60,000 nt of DNA from Membranipora membranacea. Its lineage: Eukaryota; Bryozoa; Gymnolaemata; Cheilostomatida; Membraniporidae. A model generated the notes under the pieces. That model worked only from the letters and a program-made list of their open reading frames with translations. It had not been told where the DNA came from and did not search any database. The stretch spans positions 28,705,387 to 28,765,386 of the forward strand of contig OU612069.1 of NCBI GenBank assembly GCA_914767715.1, in the 5' to 3' direction. Shown one piece after another: positions 37,801 to 48,100 of the stretch (position 1 is the first letter of the stretch; every line of letters starts with the position of its first letter). Made by a program: the position numbers and the translations under genes.

Positions 37801-40202
37801 AGGCAGTGGCTCAGCAGTCTAAAGGGTCTCCTTTCTGCTTATATATTGGGGTTATTGTGCTCTCCCTCTGCATGAAAACTTTACATGTTATGTCTAATAT
37901 TACAGTCGCCGTAGCGGCCTATCGATGGTTAGTCTGTTTCCTTCACACTGAGAGCGAGGGGAGACTGAGCGACCAGCTGAGTAAGACGTCGTGTAGCTTC
38001 ACTAGTCGTAATAACAGTCAGGTGTATTACTGTAGGAGTCTGGCTCTCGCTTATATAGAGGTATGAATATCTGTTTAATGTACATACCCATCACAATGTG
38101 CGAAACAAGATATAGGCCAAAAAACAGATTCGGAAGAGAATTTTGGAAAAAATGTGTTTCATTCACAGCAAATCATAATCAAATTCAATTGCCAGAGCCT
38201 TTTATGACTGAATAAGTGTGAAAAGATGGCTTTGATTTCTCCACCCTGATTCATCAAATTTATCCCTCATTGTGTTTTGTTGATTTCATTGATTCCATGT
38301 CCCGCCTTACTGTATGTTCGATCGTATTCTGATCATTGATGGATGAGAGTTGACTGTGATAATGATTTGGGTGCAGTGAAAAATGAATATATTCTGCTAC
38401 TCAGTGTAGGTTAGAGATCAGACCAGTATAAGCTCTCTCACTAGTTTACCTTACATATGTATATTTACACGTTTACTTACAGCTGGTAGCAGTAGAGAGA
38501 TTTTATGAGTATATTAACTCTGATGAGATGCCGTCTGACCTTCGACCTGTCCTCAGTAAGCTGGCCTCTCTCTACTCTCTGTGGAGTCTAGAGAAACATC
38601 TCGCTACACTCTATCAAGGTATGCCTAGTGTTAATCTGAGCGCCCCCGACCTATGCCCCCCGCCCGATGGCCCCCCGGCGAGGTGTAGCTGGTGTTAGCT
38701 GGTCAGCTGTGTAGTCTGGGAGTTATCTCCTTATTTATAATGGAGACATAAATCCAAAGTGGTAAATGGAAAAATAAAAAAATCAGTCATTTGCCTGATG
38801 TAGTAAGAACTGAAACAAATCTCCCATGACAATTATGGACTAGTCTTCCTAGTCAACATATGTGCTGCTAAGTTTGAACAGATTATGAACACAATGTTAA
38901 ACTCTTACTGTGGGCCTAACTTATGTTGCTGTTTGCAAATCTTCTGTCCTCTTCAGCCTTGCAGTTATGTATTTAAAAGATGTTTCATTGGTTTGATCCA
39001 TAGACTTAATAATAAACCTAGACAGGATACTATATAGCATTGAGGCACTGAGGCATTTAATTGTGGGTGTTGTAACGACATTGGAAGGTTTGTAGCATTG
39101 ATGTTATCATTTATTTGCTGTCCATAAGCCACGTTTTTTGTTGATAGCTCAATGAATTTTGATCAGATTTTGAGTTTGAAAATAACAATAGATTGAGCAA
39201 CTTGTCTTTAACAGTTTGATACAAGTTTACGGCAAAAAACTTATTTGAAGAAGAAATAACATCAAGTTGATAACAAGACGCTGCTGAATGTAAAGCAATC
39301 TTCAAACTCAAAATCCAATCAAAATTAATCGAGTTATGAACATAAACCTGGATTATGGACAGTTAATAAATGAAAAGACCAGTGCTACTACACCTTCCAA
39401 TGACGTTACGTCACCCACAACTACGTGCCTCACTCCAGCTGTATATAGTGGGCTGCCTAGGTTTATTATTGAGTCTATGGTTTGATCCAATCATCTATAT
39501 ATGACCACAAGCCCCACCCACTAACTCTTCTGATTATTCACACAGGAGGATATTTCAGCAGTAATAAATCTACTGCGATCCTGAGACAGACGATACTAGA
39601 GTTATGTACAGAGCTGAAAGCTGACGCTGTCTCATTAGTAGACGCTGTCGCTCCGCCTGACTTTATACTTCACTCTCCTATAGGAAGATCAGACGGACAG
39701 GTTAGGCTTACCATGTTATCTATGACCCTGCACTATATTAACTTATCCATGTTTCATAACTGCTTGCTTGCACTTGAGATCTTCTCTACCCAACTACGTC
39801 TAGTGTTAGCCAACTGGACTCTTGGCTACTTGATGTTGTCCATCGTTACTTAAGTGCTTGACATGGCTTAGCATGTCATTCCTCCCCCCTCCCCTACACT
39901 AGGATCAGCTGTTTTATATTTCATTATGGTATGGGGCAACAGGTTGGGTCTAATTCTCAAAGGAGATAAGAGGTCTAACGTCTTAAAACTTCGGGAAAAG
40001 GAACTTAGGCTTTCATTAGGTAGTAACTATTTGATTTTCATGATTCGGCTTTTTTATTTTTACTTCCCTCTCGCTGTAGATATACCAGAATCTGTATAAC
40101 GCCATGTTACAAGGTAAAGATGTACTAGAGAGGCCATCTTACTGGAGGGAGTTTGTTGAGGATAAACCAGTAGTAGGATCTAAGCGGGTCGCTAAACTCT
40201 AA
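28825..40202 (+). CDS. ACOX3: Peroxisomal acyl-CoA oxidase (ACOX3-like, pristanoyl-CoA oxidase type)
   Basis: Sixteen exons: 28825-28992, 29792-29895, 30357-30483, 30894-30968, 31295-31384, 31892-32124, 32538-32634, 32912-33097, 33880-33982, 34424-34564, 35119-35232, 35880-35987, 37906-38060, 38483-38618, 39546-39700 and 40080-40202. All phases agree and give 704 residues, the length of the ACOX family. The enzyme makes the first, H2O2-producing step of peroxisomal beta-oxidation with FAD. Visible blocks are [14 protein letters not shown] (FAD/substrate domain), [53 protein letters not shown], and [15 protein letters not shown], whose Glu (E459) matches the catalytic base. The C-terminus is VAKL, ending in a type 1 peroxisomal signal AKL. 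I favour ACOX3 from the overall pattern; ACOX1 is the alternative. A LINE sits in the intron after exon 12, and the exon 5 donor is duplicated. Confidence 0.95.
29206..29745. repeat. Long imperfect inverted repeat, about 195-bp arms
   Basis: The arm at 29206-29404 matches the reverse complement of 29528-29745 with scattered mismatches and small gaps. Shared words include GTCTGKCAGCTAGTTCTGCA, TTAGAAAATTCAGAGCAC and GTTAGAAATTGTCCTCCCTT. The loop is about 125 bases. It sits in intron 1 of the acyl-CoA oxidase gene. This may be a foldback transposon or a local inverted duplication. No terminal target-site duplication could be fixed by eye. Confidence 0.85.
31363..31416 (+). repeat. 27-bp tandem duplication across the exon 5 donor of the acyl-CoA oxidase gene
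   Basis: Two exact 27-bp copies (31363-31389 and 31390-31416) cover the last 22 coding bases of exon 5 and the start of the intron. Each carries its own CAG|GTATG donor, after 31384 and after 31411. Use of the second would add nine codons, VCIYKPDTQ, without a frame change. Confidence 0.92.
33233..33443. repeat. 18-bp minisatellite, about 11 copies
   Basis: Units of the form CACCAGACACTTACAAGT are repeated with occasional C/T changes (TATAAG) and one or two inserted bases. The array lies in the acyl-CoA oxidase intron between exons 8 and 9 and produces a spurious minus-strand ORF with a CLVTCK repeat. Confidence 0.93.
34991..35110. repeat. 25-bp minisatellite abutting a splice acceptor
   Basis: Three identical 25-bp units (ATGTGTATATGATGTGATTA plus TGACG) are followed by two diverging ones. 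The last unit runs into TTTTTGTACAG, the acceptor of acyl-CoA oxidase exon 11 at 35119. The polypyrimidine tract and probable branch region therefore lie in the decayed end of the array. Confidence 0.92.
35741..35822. repeat. Direct repeat of about 40 bp, two copies
   Basis: The block AACAGTACATGTG ... GATAGCATA ... ATACAT ... GGGCT occurs twice in tandem with small differences, in the intron before acyl-CoA oxidase exon 12. Confidence 0.75.
36541..37880 (-). mobile_element. 5'-truncated non-LTR retrotransposon (reverse transcriptase), nested in an intron
   Basis: The minus-strand open frame at 37700-36564 covers 378 codons of a LINE reverse transcriptase. It has [17 protein letters not shown] (palm motif A), [13 protein letters not shown] (motif B), LFADDLALC (catalytic FADD), [11 protein letters not shown] and [13 protein letters not shown]. 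The C-terminal region has [13 protein letters not shown] and the GRPKQRRCD tail common to this clade of animal LINEs. Upstream, to about 37880, [12 protein letters not shown] and [23 protein letters not shown] can be read but are split by a stop and a frame change, with a likely small deletion. No endonuclease domain is present. The 3' end carries a doubled AAGGTGACC word. It is inserted antisense in the acyl-CoA oxidase intron between exons 12 and 13, ending about 25 bases before the exon 13 acceptor. Confidence 0.92.
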
Positions 40203-41026
40203 ACTCTGGACTGCCTTAGTTTTTTTATTATCTTTTATTTTGGTGTATTTGGTGCTAGATTACGACAAAAAATTGCCGACTTAAACCAGGAACAGGGACT
40301 CAGAGTGTTAATATACACAATATTATGTTATATAATATGATATTTTCTCTTTTTGTGCTGATTGGTATTGGACACACACCACATTATCAGCCTTTCACCA
40401 TCTTAGCAGTGCTGCAGACAAATCAGTAGTCGACCTGACTGTATCATGTGACTGCATCACATGATGGTCATGAAGGATACTCCATTAATTCTGTGACAGC
40501 TCCCAGCTTGTCCAACTCGCTACAATATAGACTATATCTAAATATTAATCTAATGCTCATGTGTTAGTTGTCGCAGGGTAGGCCTTCCTTTGCATAATAG
40601 TAAAATTCTTGTTTAGTGATTTCCATGTTAATTATTTTTTGCCGTTAGTGATTCACACTTTTCAAAGCCAATTATTTGTTTAGGACAATTTTCTATTATG
40701 ATTTTTTCTTTCTTTTTAATGCATTGTAATCAAAAATGATTTGATAATATAATATGGGAACGGATTCGATATCAACACTAACATTAATTTTAGTTAAATG
40801 CCACAGAGGCCTAATAAGCTAATTTACTTCCCTTACAGCTAACTGTGTGGATATGATGCAAAGCTTTGTTGAATGACAACACAGCTCTTGTAATCCAACA
40901 CAGCTCTTTGCAGAAAAAGCCTATTTTATAAATACACATAAATACGTTAAAGCCTTCTGTAATGCTTTCTTTTATTTTTTGTTGTTTTCACATGGTCTTA
41001 TATGCTTCATGTATTGATCGGTGGTT

Positions 41027-41032
41027 AATAAA
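41027..41032 (+). terminator. Candidate poly(A) signal AATAAA for the acyl-CoA oxidase gene
   Basis: AATAAA followed by a GT-rich AGTTCATAATATAATGACAGTG stretch, 825 bases after the stop codon. It is the best-placed signal seen; closer variants were not excluded. Confidence 0.5.
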
Positions 41033-42050
41033 GTTCATAATATAATGACAGTGATAGGAATCTAGGAAGTTCTGAGAGCAGACAATATTGTCTCTCCGCT
41101 TCGTTGATAATCAAGAATATTGAATAATGTTGCATTGATAAAATGCTTACCGATCGTTTCAAGCTGCTTGATTCTTACTAATAACCAATATTTGACTCAA
41201 AAGATTGTACATGCTACTCAAAAAACGGGGTCTGCTTTAGGGTAAAATCTTTCACTGATACATCGAGGCATCTGTATGACCTGAAGATTTTTTATGAACA
41301 GAAATAGTGACCTGCCATCTGGCATGGGCTGGAATGGTAATATCTGCAGAGCGTACGTACAGTGACCCCTCTGTCATGGAGTGGAAAAGTTCGCCAACAT
41401 CGATATGATGTAATTCTGTGAATGAGATTATTGGTATGAGGATCAATCTCTCCACTCTGGTGTTTGATAATTGAGTGTAATAACATCCCCATTAGAATCA
41501 TTCAGCCTCCGACTAAATCAAGTTTTTCCAGCTCATTGTGGCTGGATTGGTGGGCTCTGTTAACCTTTGAATGTTGTTGAGTAGGAGGCTACCAAGATTT
41601 AAGTGGATAAAGTTTTTGTTCAATAAAGAGTTTCCGTCTGGCTCTTATTTACTCTATATTATGGGCGCTCGTTTCTCTCTGTAAAAACTTTCTGATTTAT
41701 TTATTTAAAAACTTCAAAAATCCACAAAAAGAGAAAGCAATATCAACATTGACCGTACAATGAATCCAATGGAAGACAGGGGAAGGAGAATTTGCAACCC
41801 ATGACAAGAGTCAATACACTGGTATAAAATATATCAGAGCTATAAGTCTTTAAATGGAAAGAATATTTTACAAATTCAGCAAATTAATAAAAACACACAC
41901 ACACACACATTACGCCTGCAGAAACTGGCACTATTTTTGTAAAATCAGATATAAAAATTACCAATATTCTTCAGACAAAACAGTGTTTCAATAAAGCTAA
42001 ATAGACTAATTATTATCAAATACTGATTCGGAGAACAAGGTATAAATTAA

Positions 42051-42056
42051 TTTATT
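42051..42056 (-). terminator. Candidate poly(A) signal for the vWA/kinase-like gene
   Basis: TTTATT on the plus strand is AATAAA on the minus strand, about 134 bases after the stop codon at 42190-42192. That is a normal distance for a short 3' UTR. Confidence 0.5.
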
Positions 42057-42189
42057 CACCCTGTAGGAATTGAACTGTGTTATACATTTCTAGTATGTTA
42101 AAAAGAAGAAAAATGGAAACTGACGCTTAGTGTCAATTGGGCAATACCCACATGATAGCTGAAGGTCAAGGTTACTTCTGTCCTGGTGA

Positions 42190-45100
42190 TCATGTTCTGA
42201 TCATATCAGACAGCAGCTGAGGAATCCTGGCACTCTTTACTCTCTCTTCTCCGTTCCATTTCAGACACGACAGAACGAGCTCTTTCCTGCGCTCAAATAT
42301 TTTATCGATAATCTCAGGTAGCTTCTTTTCCTTCAGTAACTCTGGAATCTTGACACCAGACGAATGTTGTACCAACTTAGACCAGGCTTTAGTAGCAGTT
42401 AGTACCTCCAGTATAGTTATCCCCATAGCCCAAACATCTGTACTCTGGTTAGGCTGTGAGTTCTCATCATAAAGCTCTAAGGCTCTATACATTGAGGCAG
42501 AGTCTAAAAACATGCATTCAAATAAAAAGATTCAGCAAACAACTTTGGTTACTGTATATTCTCTCAAGTAATAATTAGAGATGCTTACTCTAGTCTAAGT
42601 GCTCAGATGGCCCCAGTGCGAGTTAGTGCCGTTACACTATCAATGATAATGTAACGGCACTAACACGCAACGGAGCAGTCTGAGCACTTAGACTATAGGC
42701 TTATACAAACTTCAGTCTATAAACTTTTGCACCTTTGTGCAAATGGTAACATCTAACAGAACCCTTTATATATTACATACCAGTTGTCATCCCAGCTAAT
42801 CCAAAGTCAGCTAGCTTCCCTGTACTTCCAACCATCTACAGAGAGTGAAATTTGAAAAATGATAAATTAGAGAGTTGATAACAAGAGTCAAGCCGAGTAC
42901 TTTCTCTAAATTATAAAAATTGCTGGTATCTGCACACGATAACCAGTAGATTTCTCTCAATAATGAATTATTTTCGAAAACCTGTATTCTTTCAAAGTGA
43001 AAAATACAGTATTCCATTTTGTCAGTCATGGCACATTGATTCACTCACCAGGATGTTGCTGGGGCGGACAGATTTATGTGTGATATTCTCCGAGTGTAGA
43101 TAGGCTAGTCCTGTAGCTGCATCTCTCAGGTATGTCATAAGTTTGCTGTCAGTAACCTGGATAATAACCAAACTAAATCAGAGTGACAGATCATCAAATA
43201 TCTGTACAGAGTGAGCAAGAATTCAATACTGCTGCAAGGCTGTGTTGTATTAAGTTTTATCGCATGTACCCAACTTTGACAGTATGGTTTCAATGCTCTG
43301 TTTTGACTAATACAAAGTACTGATCAAGGCATACATAGCAAATGACACTATACATAATATATAATACACAATTTATAACCTTTGGGTCTTTCTTCTTGAT
43401 GGCGCAGGTTAAAAGGTTGTTTTCTGTCTTCTCCATGATTATCGTGATATCTTTTGTCTCTTGCTGTTGCCCTCGGTTACTGTTGAAGGGATTCAGTATG
43501 CCAAAGATAACCGCAAGGTTGGGGTGAACTAACTTTCTAAAAGAGGTATGTTGCGGTATGTTATAGAGAAGGGAGACATTGGCAATGAATGTGAGTACAA
43601 ATCCTGGTTGGAAGCCAATGTGTTGGCTCTGACTGGCTGGGTTGAGTCTTTCAATCAATCAAAACCAACACATTTCCTTCCTGGTAGCCAGTGGCGTATA
43701 TTAGCACTCACGGACCACGGATATCCATCCGTCAACCAAAATTCTTGATTAGGTTGTGTAAGCCAGTCTTAATAGCTCAGTGTGTAGAGTGTCTGCCTGG
43801 TAATCACTGTATATTGGGAATGTTGTGGGTTCGAATCCCATCAACGTCAGATTTTTTTTCAAATGGGTGCTTTATAACTGGGGCATTTTTACCTTTCCCA
43901 AGGGGGGATGTCTTATAAGTGAGGAATTACGGTACATACGGAGTTTGACTTTTGACCTTGAGCTGGACAAGCCAATCAAAAGCCCGGTGTATTGACACAC
44001 CCACACCCTCCCCGCCACGCCTACGGCATGTGGATCGGGCTGCGCCCGATCGTTATGTTCATCTCTAAAAAGTCAGTGAGTGAAATTTTTTAGAATATAC
44101 GCCCCTGGTATACCATGTCATATGTTTGAAATGAACTTAATAACCCAGACAGAAAACTAACAAACTAACTAACTAACTATCTAACTAACTAACAATTTCA
44201 CGTTCATTACAAAGCATGTATCTGTTTTTACACTTTTTGGGAAACTTGTTGCTTGTTTAACACAAACCCTGTCTCTCTTATAATTGTCTGAATCTCCTCA
44301 TCATCGACTTTCGTCTTTATTTTGAACTTTTTGACAGCCACTAGATTGAATCCTTTAAGTTTCCCGTCACAAACTCTGGATTCTTTGCCGAGTCCAACTA
44401 TTTTATCGGCAAATATCTCAACATCTGATGCATCTAATATTGCTGAAATATATAATTATGAGTTGCAATACAATAAACAAAAATGAGGTTTCAGGACTTC
44501 AGCTATATAAGAGGCCTTGCATCAAAGATTATTTATAAGAACAATGATTTATCCTGGACAGAGAAGCAGTATCTAGTTGATGGTGATATGGCAAGAAATG
44601 TGAAATGATTTATTTTTATACACGTATGCTTACTTGTTCTCCTATCTCAAAACAAAATTTTCATATGACCTCTCTATCTTCAAAAACAGACAATTTCACA
44701 TAGTCAGATAATCTGTATGATACCTACCTGCCTTCCATTCCTGCTCATCCCGCTCCTTCAGAGATTTCTCTAAGTCCGCATTCTGCGCCTTGAGTTCTTC
44801 AGCTTCGAGTTCCTGTCAAATTGAGAAGGGATTCACAACACTCGTCATTGGTGCAATGCATGACATACTTATTCCAAACAAATCCCATCAGCAATCCTTT
44901 GTTCAATACTTGTACAGATATGTGATCATTGGATGGTTCTACAGGTGTCAAGTTCCAATAAAAAAAGCAATTATTGCTCACCAGTTCATAGTTCTTTTCT
45001 TTTTCAGAATCTCTTTCTTGTTTCACTAAAACAGAATGACCACAAACATCAAAAATCAAACTCAATAGGCAATAGAAGGACAGAGAGCGCTGTGCTGTGA

Positions 45101-48100
45101 AATACGAACTGATTGATGCATTGCTTGTAGGATTAGAAAAGATTAAACTACTGACCTTCATGAAGCTCTGTAGTGAGCCTTTCTTTCTCTTCTTTTGAGT
45201 GGCGTTCAAGCTGTTCTTTTTCCTCTGTCTACAAATTAAGAAACAAGTGGGTATCTATTAGATTCAGTGACCATGTGAATGACTGCCCAGAACATTTGAG
45301 CCAGGCACGTCAACCAGTTTAACAGAGCAGTATCAACTGCCAGACAAAATAGTTGGGGAGTTGCTAGATCAGGGAGACAAGATATTTTTACACAAATATG
45401 CTGTGGCTGAATGCTGAACTGAAAATGTAATATTCATAGCACAATAATCTGAGAATTGTTGAACTTGGCTCACCATCATTATAATATCGTTATCCAAACT
45501 CTCTTTCTCTTGCCTTAGAGCCGCAATATCTGAAAAGAAAAATTTTTCAAAATTCATTGTCTCCAATCCTTGATGGAGTATGATCATGTATTGTCGGTAA
45601 GTGGGAAACTTTACAACACAACGCCCAACATTGAGTTGGTTGTATTTGCAGTCAATGGTGGTTGTAGCATTTGAACAAAAGAGTTTAATTCACGATGAAG
45701 TGGCTACAAGTCATAGAACTTTGAGTAGCCTGATTACTGTTATATTAGATTAAGAAAACTAGTATCAACAGATATGTTATATTATTTTCATTACCATTTG
45801 TCTTCTGTCTCAATTCATCTTGCAAACTTTCGATGTTAGTTTGCTGAAAAAGAGAACATTTTCTTTGGTAAGCTAGGATTGATAAAGATTGGGAGTTCCT
45901 GACAACAAAAGAATTAAAGAGAATGTAAAATATATAAATCTGGGTTTTTCTTAAAAGCCTAGACATCATTTTAGCGCTTTGTTCTACAAGGCGATAATAT
46001 AAATAACCTCTTTTAATTAACGAATGTATCTAGATAAGGTCTTACCAGGTCAACAATAGTACTTTCAGATGTTTGATTGTTCTTTGATGCTCTCTCCAGC
46101 TCTGTTAAAACAAAAAGATCAATCATTTTCACATTGAATAACATCAAAGCATTGCAGCACACCCAAATTTGAAGTCTCCCAATACCAATGAACCAATTGG
46201 AACAATTATGCTGCTGCAAGGATCAAGACCAAAAACAAAAATGATTAATTTTAGTTAGAATTATTTATAGCGCCCCGGTTGAATAACTGTGACGAGGAAT
46301 TGTGGTGGCTGCCAAAACTTCTGTCAGATTTAAAACTAGTGCGGCCGAGGGGCGTATTGAGTTTTTATTGAACCCCAGATCCGAATAAAGGGCAAAAAAA
46401 TTTGGTCTTTGGTTGGCAAGTAAAAATCTGGGATTGAGCTCATTGAACTGGGGTTGAATTCCAACTTTTTGAAAAAGAAGAGATGTCTCCTCACAAGTAG
46501 TACGATAAGGAGGCCTGTGCCCTCGAGGCAGTCAAGGGCCAACCGGGAATGTGTCGTCATGTGTACCAAGGAGTAACTACTTGCATGTGCTCACTCTCAG
46601 CAGCACCAAGTGTGTAATTTTGGCTGACCACCATTCTCCCTGATTGTACCTTAATATGATGATTCTATTGTGATTTGGCTTGCGAACATAACTCACTGGG
46701 TCTGGGATGTGATGTAGACTGGGATTAAGGAGTTAATAAACATTTGGAATGGAGGAATTGCATGCCGAGGCCATTCACTGCAAGGATTAGCTCAGTTCTG
46801 GTAGCTGTATTCTAAAGTAGCTGTAACATCTTCCTTCAGGTCCTCATGCTTCATGAACTTTACGTGAGCTTCAAATTATACTACATTCCACCAATCAAAA
46901 TTGTTAAGTGTGCTATAAAAGCCATCGAAATATAATTGTAGTTTGGTAACCTAGTAATAAAAAGATGGCCACGCCCATAGGACCGGTCAAGGTCATAAGT
47001 GACTGGTGAGTTTGAGCTTATTTTTAGCCTGTTATACTTCTCGACCCCAGATTTTCTCTCCCAACCCCAGATCTATTCAAGCCCCACAAATCTGAGGTTG
47101 TAAATTCCACCCCTGATGGACCGGGGTCGGGCAGGGTTACCCCCTACGCCTTTGGTGCGGCTAACTGTTCATGACTGATTTCAAAGAAATAAGTTCTGCA
47201 GCGCTTTTTTTGCACAAACATGGGTGTCTCTTTCCCTTCATCTAAACTGACACTATTTTACTCATAATTATTTTCGTATATTTCTAAATTACTTCACAAA
47301 CCTTTGAATTGAAAGTGTTCTTTTGAGCAGTGGCACTAACATGTAACTACTACTCCGCTGGCTCTACATATACCTAGATTTAGGCCTTTCTGCTTGGATG
47401 TTTATGAGGTATATATGAAAGTTGATCGAACCAGATGAGTGCTAATGGAAAACTCTCCCTGTCTTGATTGCAGACTGAAATTGTCGTGTATTGTTTTATG
47501 ATATTAGGAATTGAGTCCTCAATCTAACTCACCTCTCAACAAGCATTTACTGCTATTACTAAGTACATACTCGATACTTACCTGCATTGGCTTTCACAAG
47601 CTTCTCCTCTAACTTTTGGTTCTCTGCTTTCTGTCAATAAATGATCTGATTGATTATGAGTTTCGAATTCATCAACAGAGATAAATAGAACGAGTAAAGA
47701 TGTTATTCCTGACTGTTCCCAGTCTAGTTGAGTCCAATTCAATGATGGATGATAATAGTAATAGCATTAATTATCTCACCCTTCTGTCCAGATCAGCCGC
47801 TAATCTATTGGCACTTTCTTGGAGGTATCCGTTAGAAACAACCAGTCCCTCTCTTATCCGTTCTTGGTCTCTTAGAATTCTTCTTTCCCTGTTTTGAGCC
47901 TCAGTTTCTGCATGAAAAAGATTGAATATTGAGGACACATGGTCTGAAGTGTCTGTTTGCACACAAAAAGTGGAAGAAAAACCACCAAATCTGTAGAGCT
48001 TTTGTGGCCAAAACATTAAAATGGCAGTTGACTCTTAATGGGTGCACCCTGTTTGCATTACGACTTTGAAACATAATAATTCGCGACATGGCACATGACT

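Larger units (their letters stand above)
40203..42189. other. Tail-to-tail intergenic region
   Basis: This is the 3' flank shared by the acyl-CoA oxidase (plus) and vWA/kinase-like (minus) genes. It contains a candidate poly(A) signal for each and a short (AC)n run at 41893-41910. The overlapping minus frames at 41252-41501 show no family signature. No gene is supported. Confidence 0.6.
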
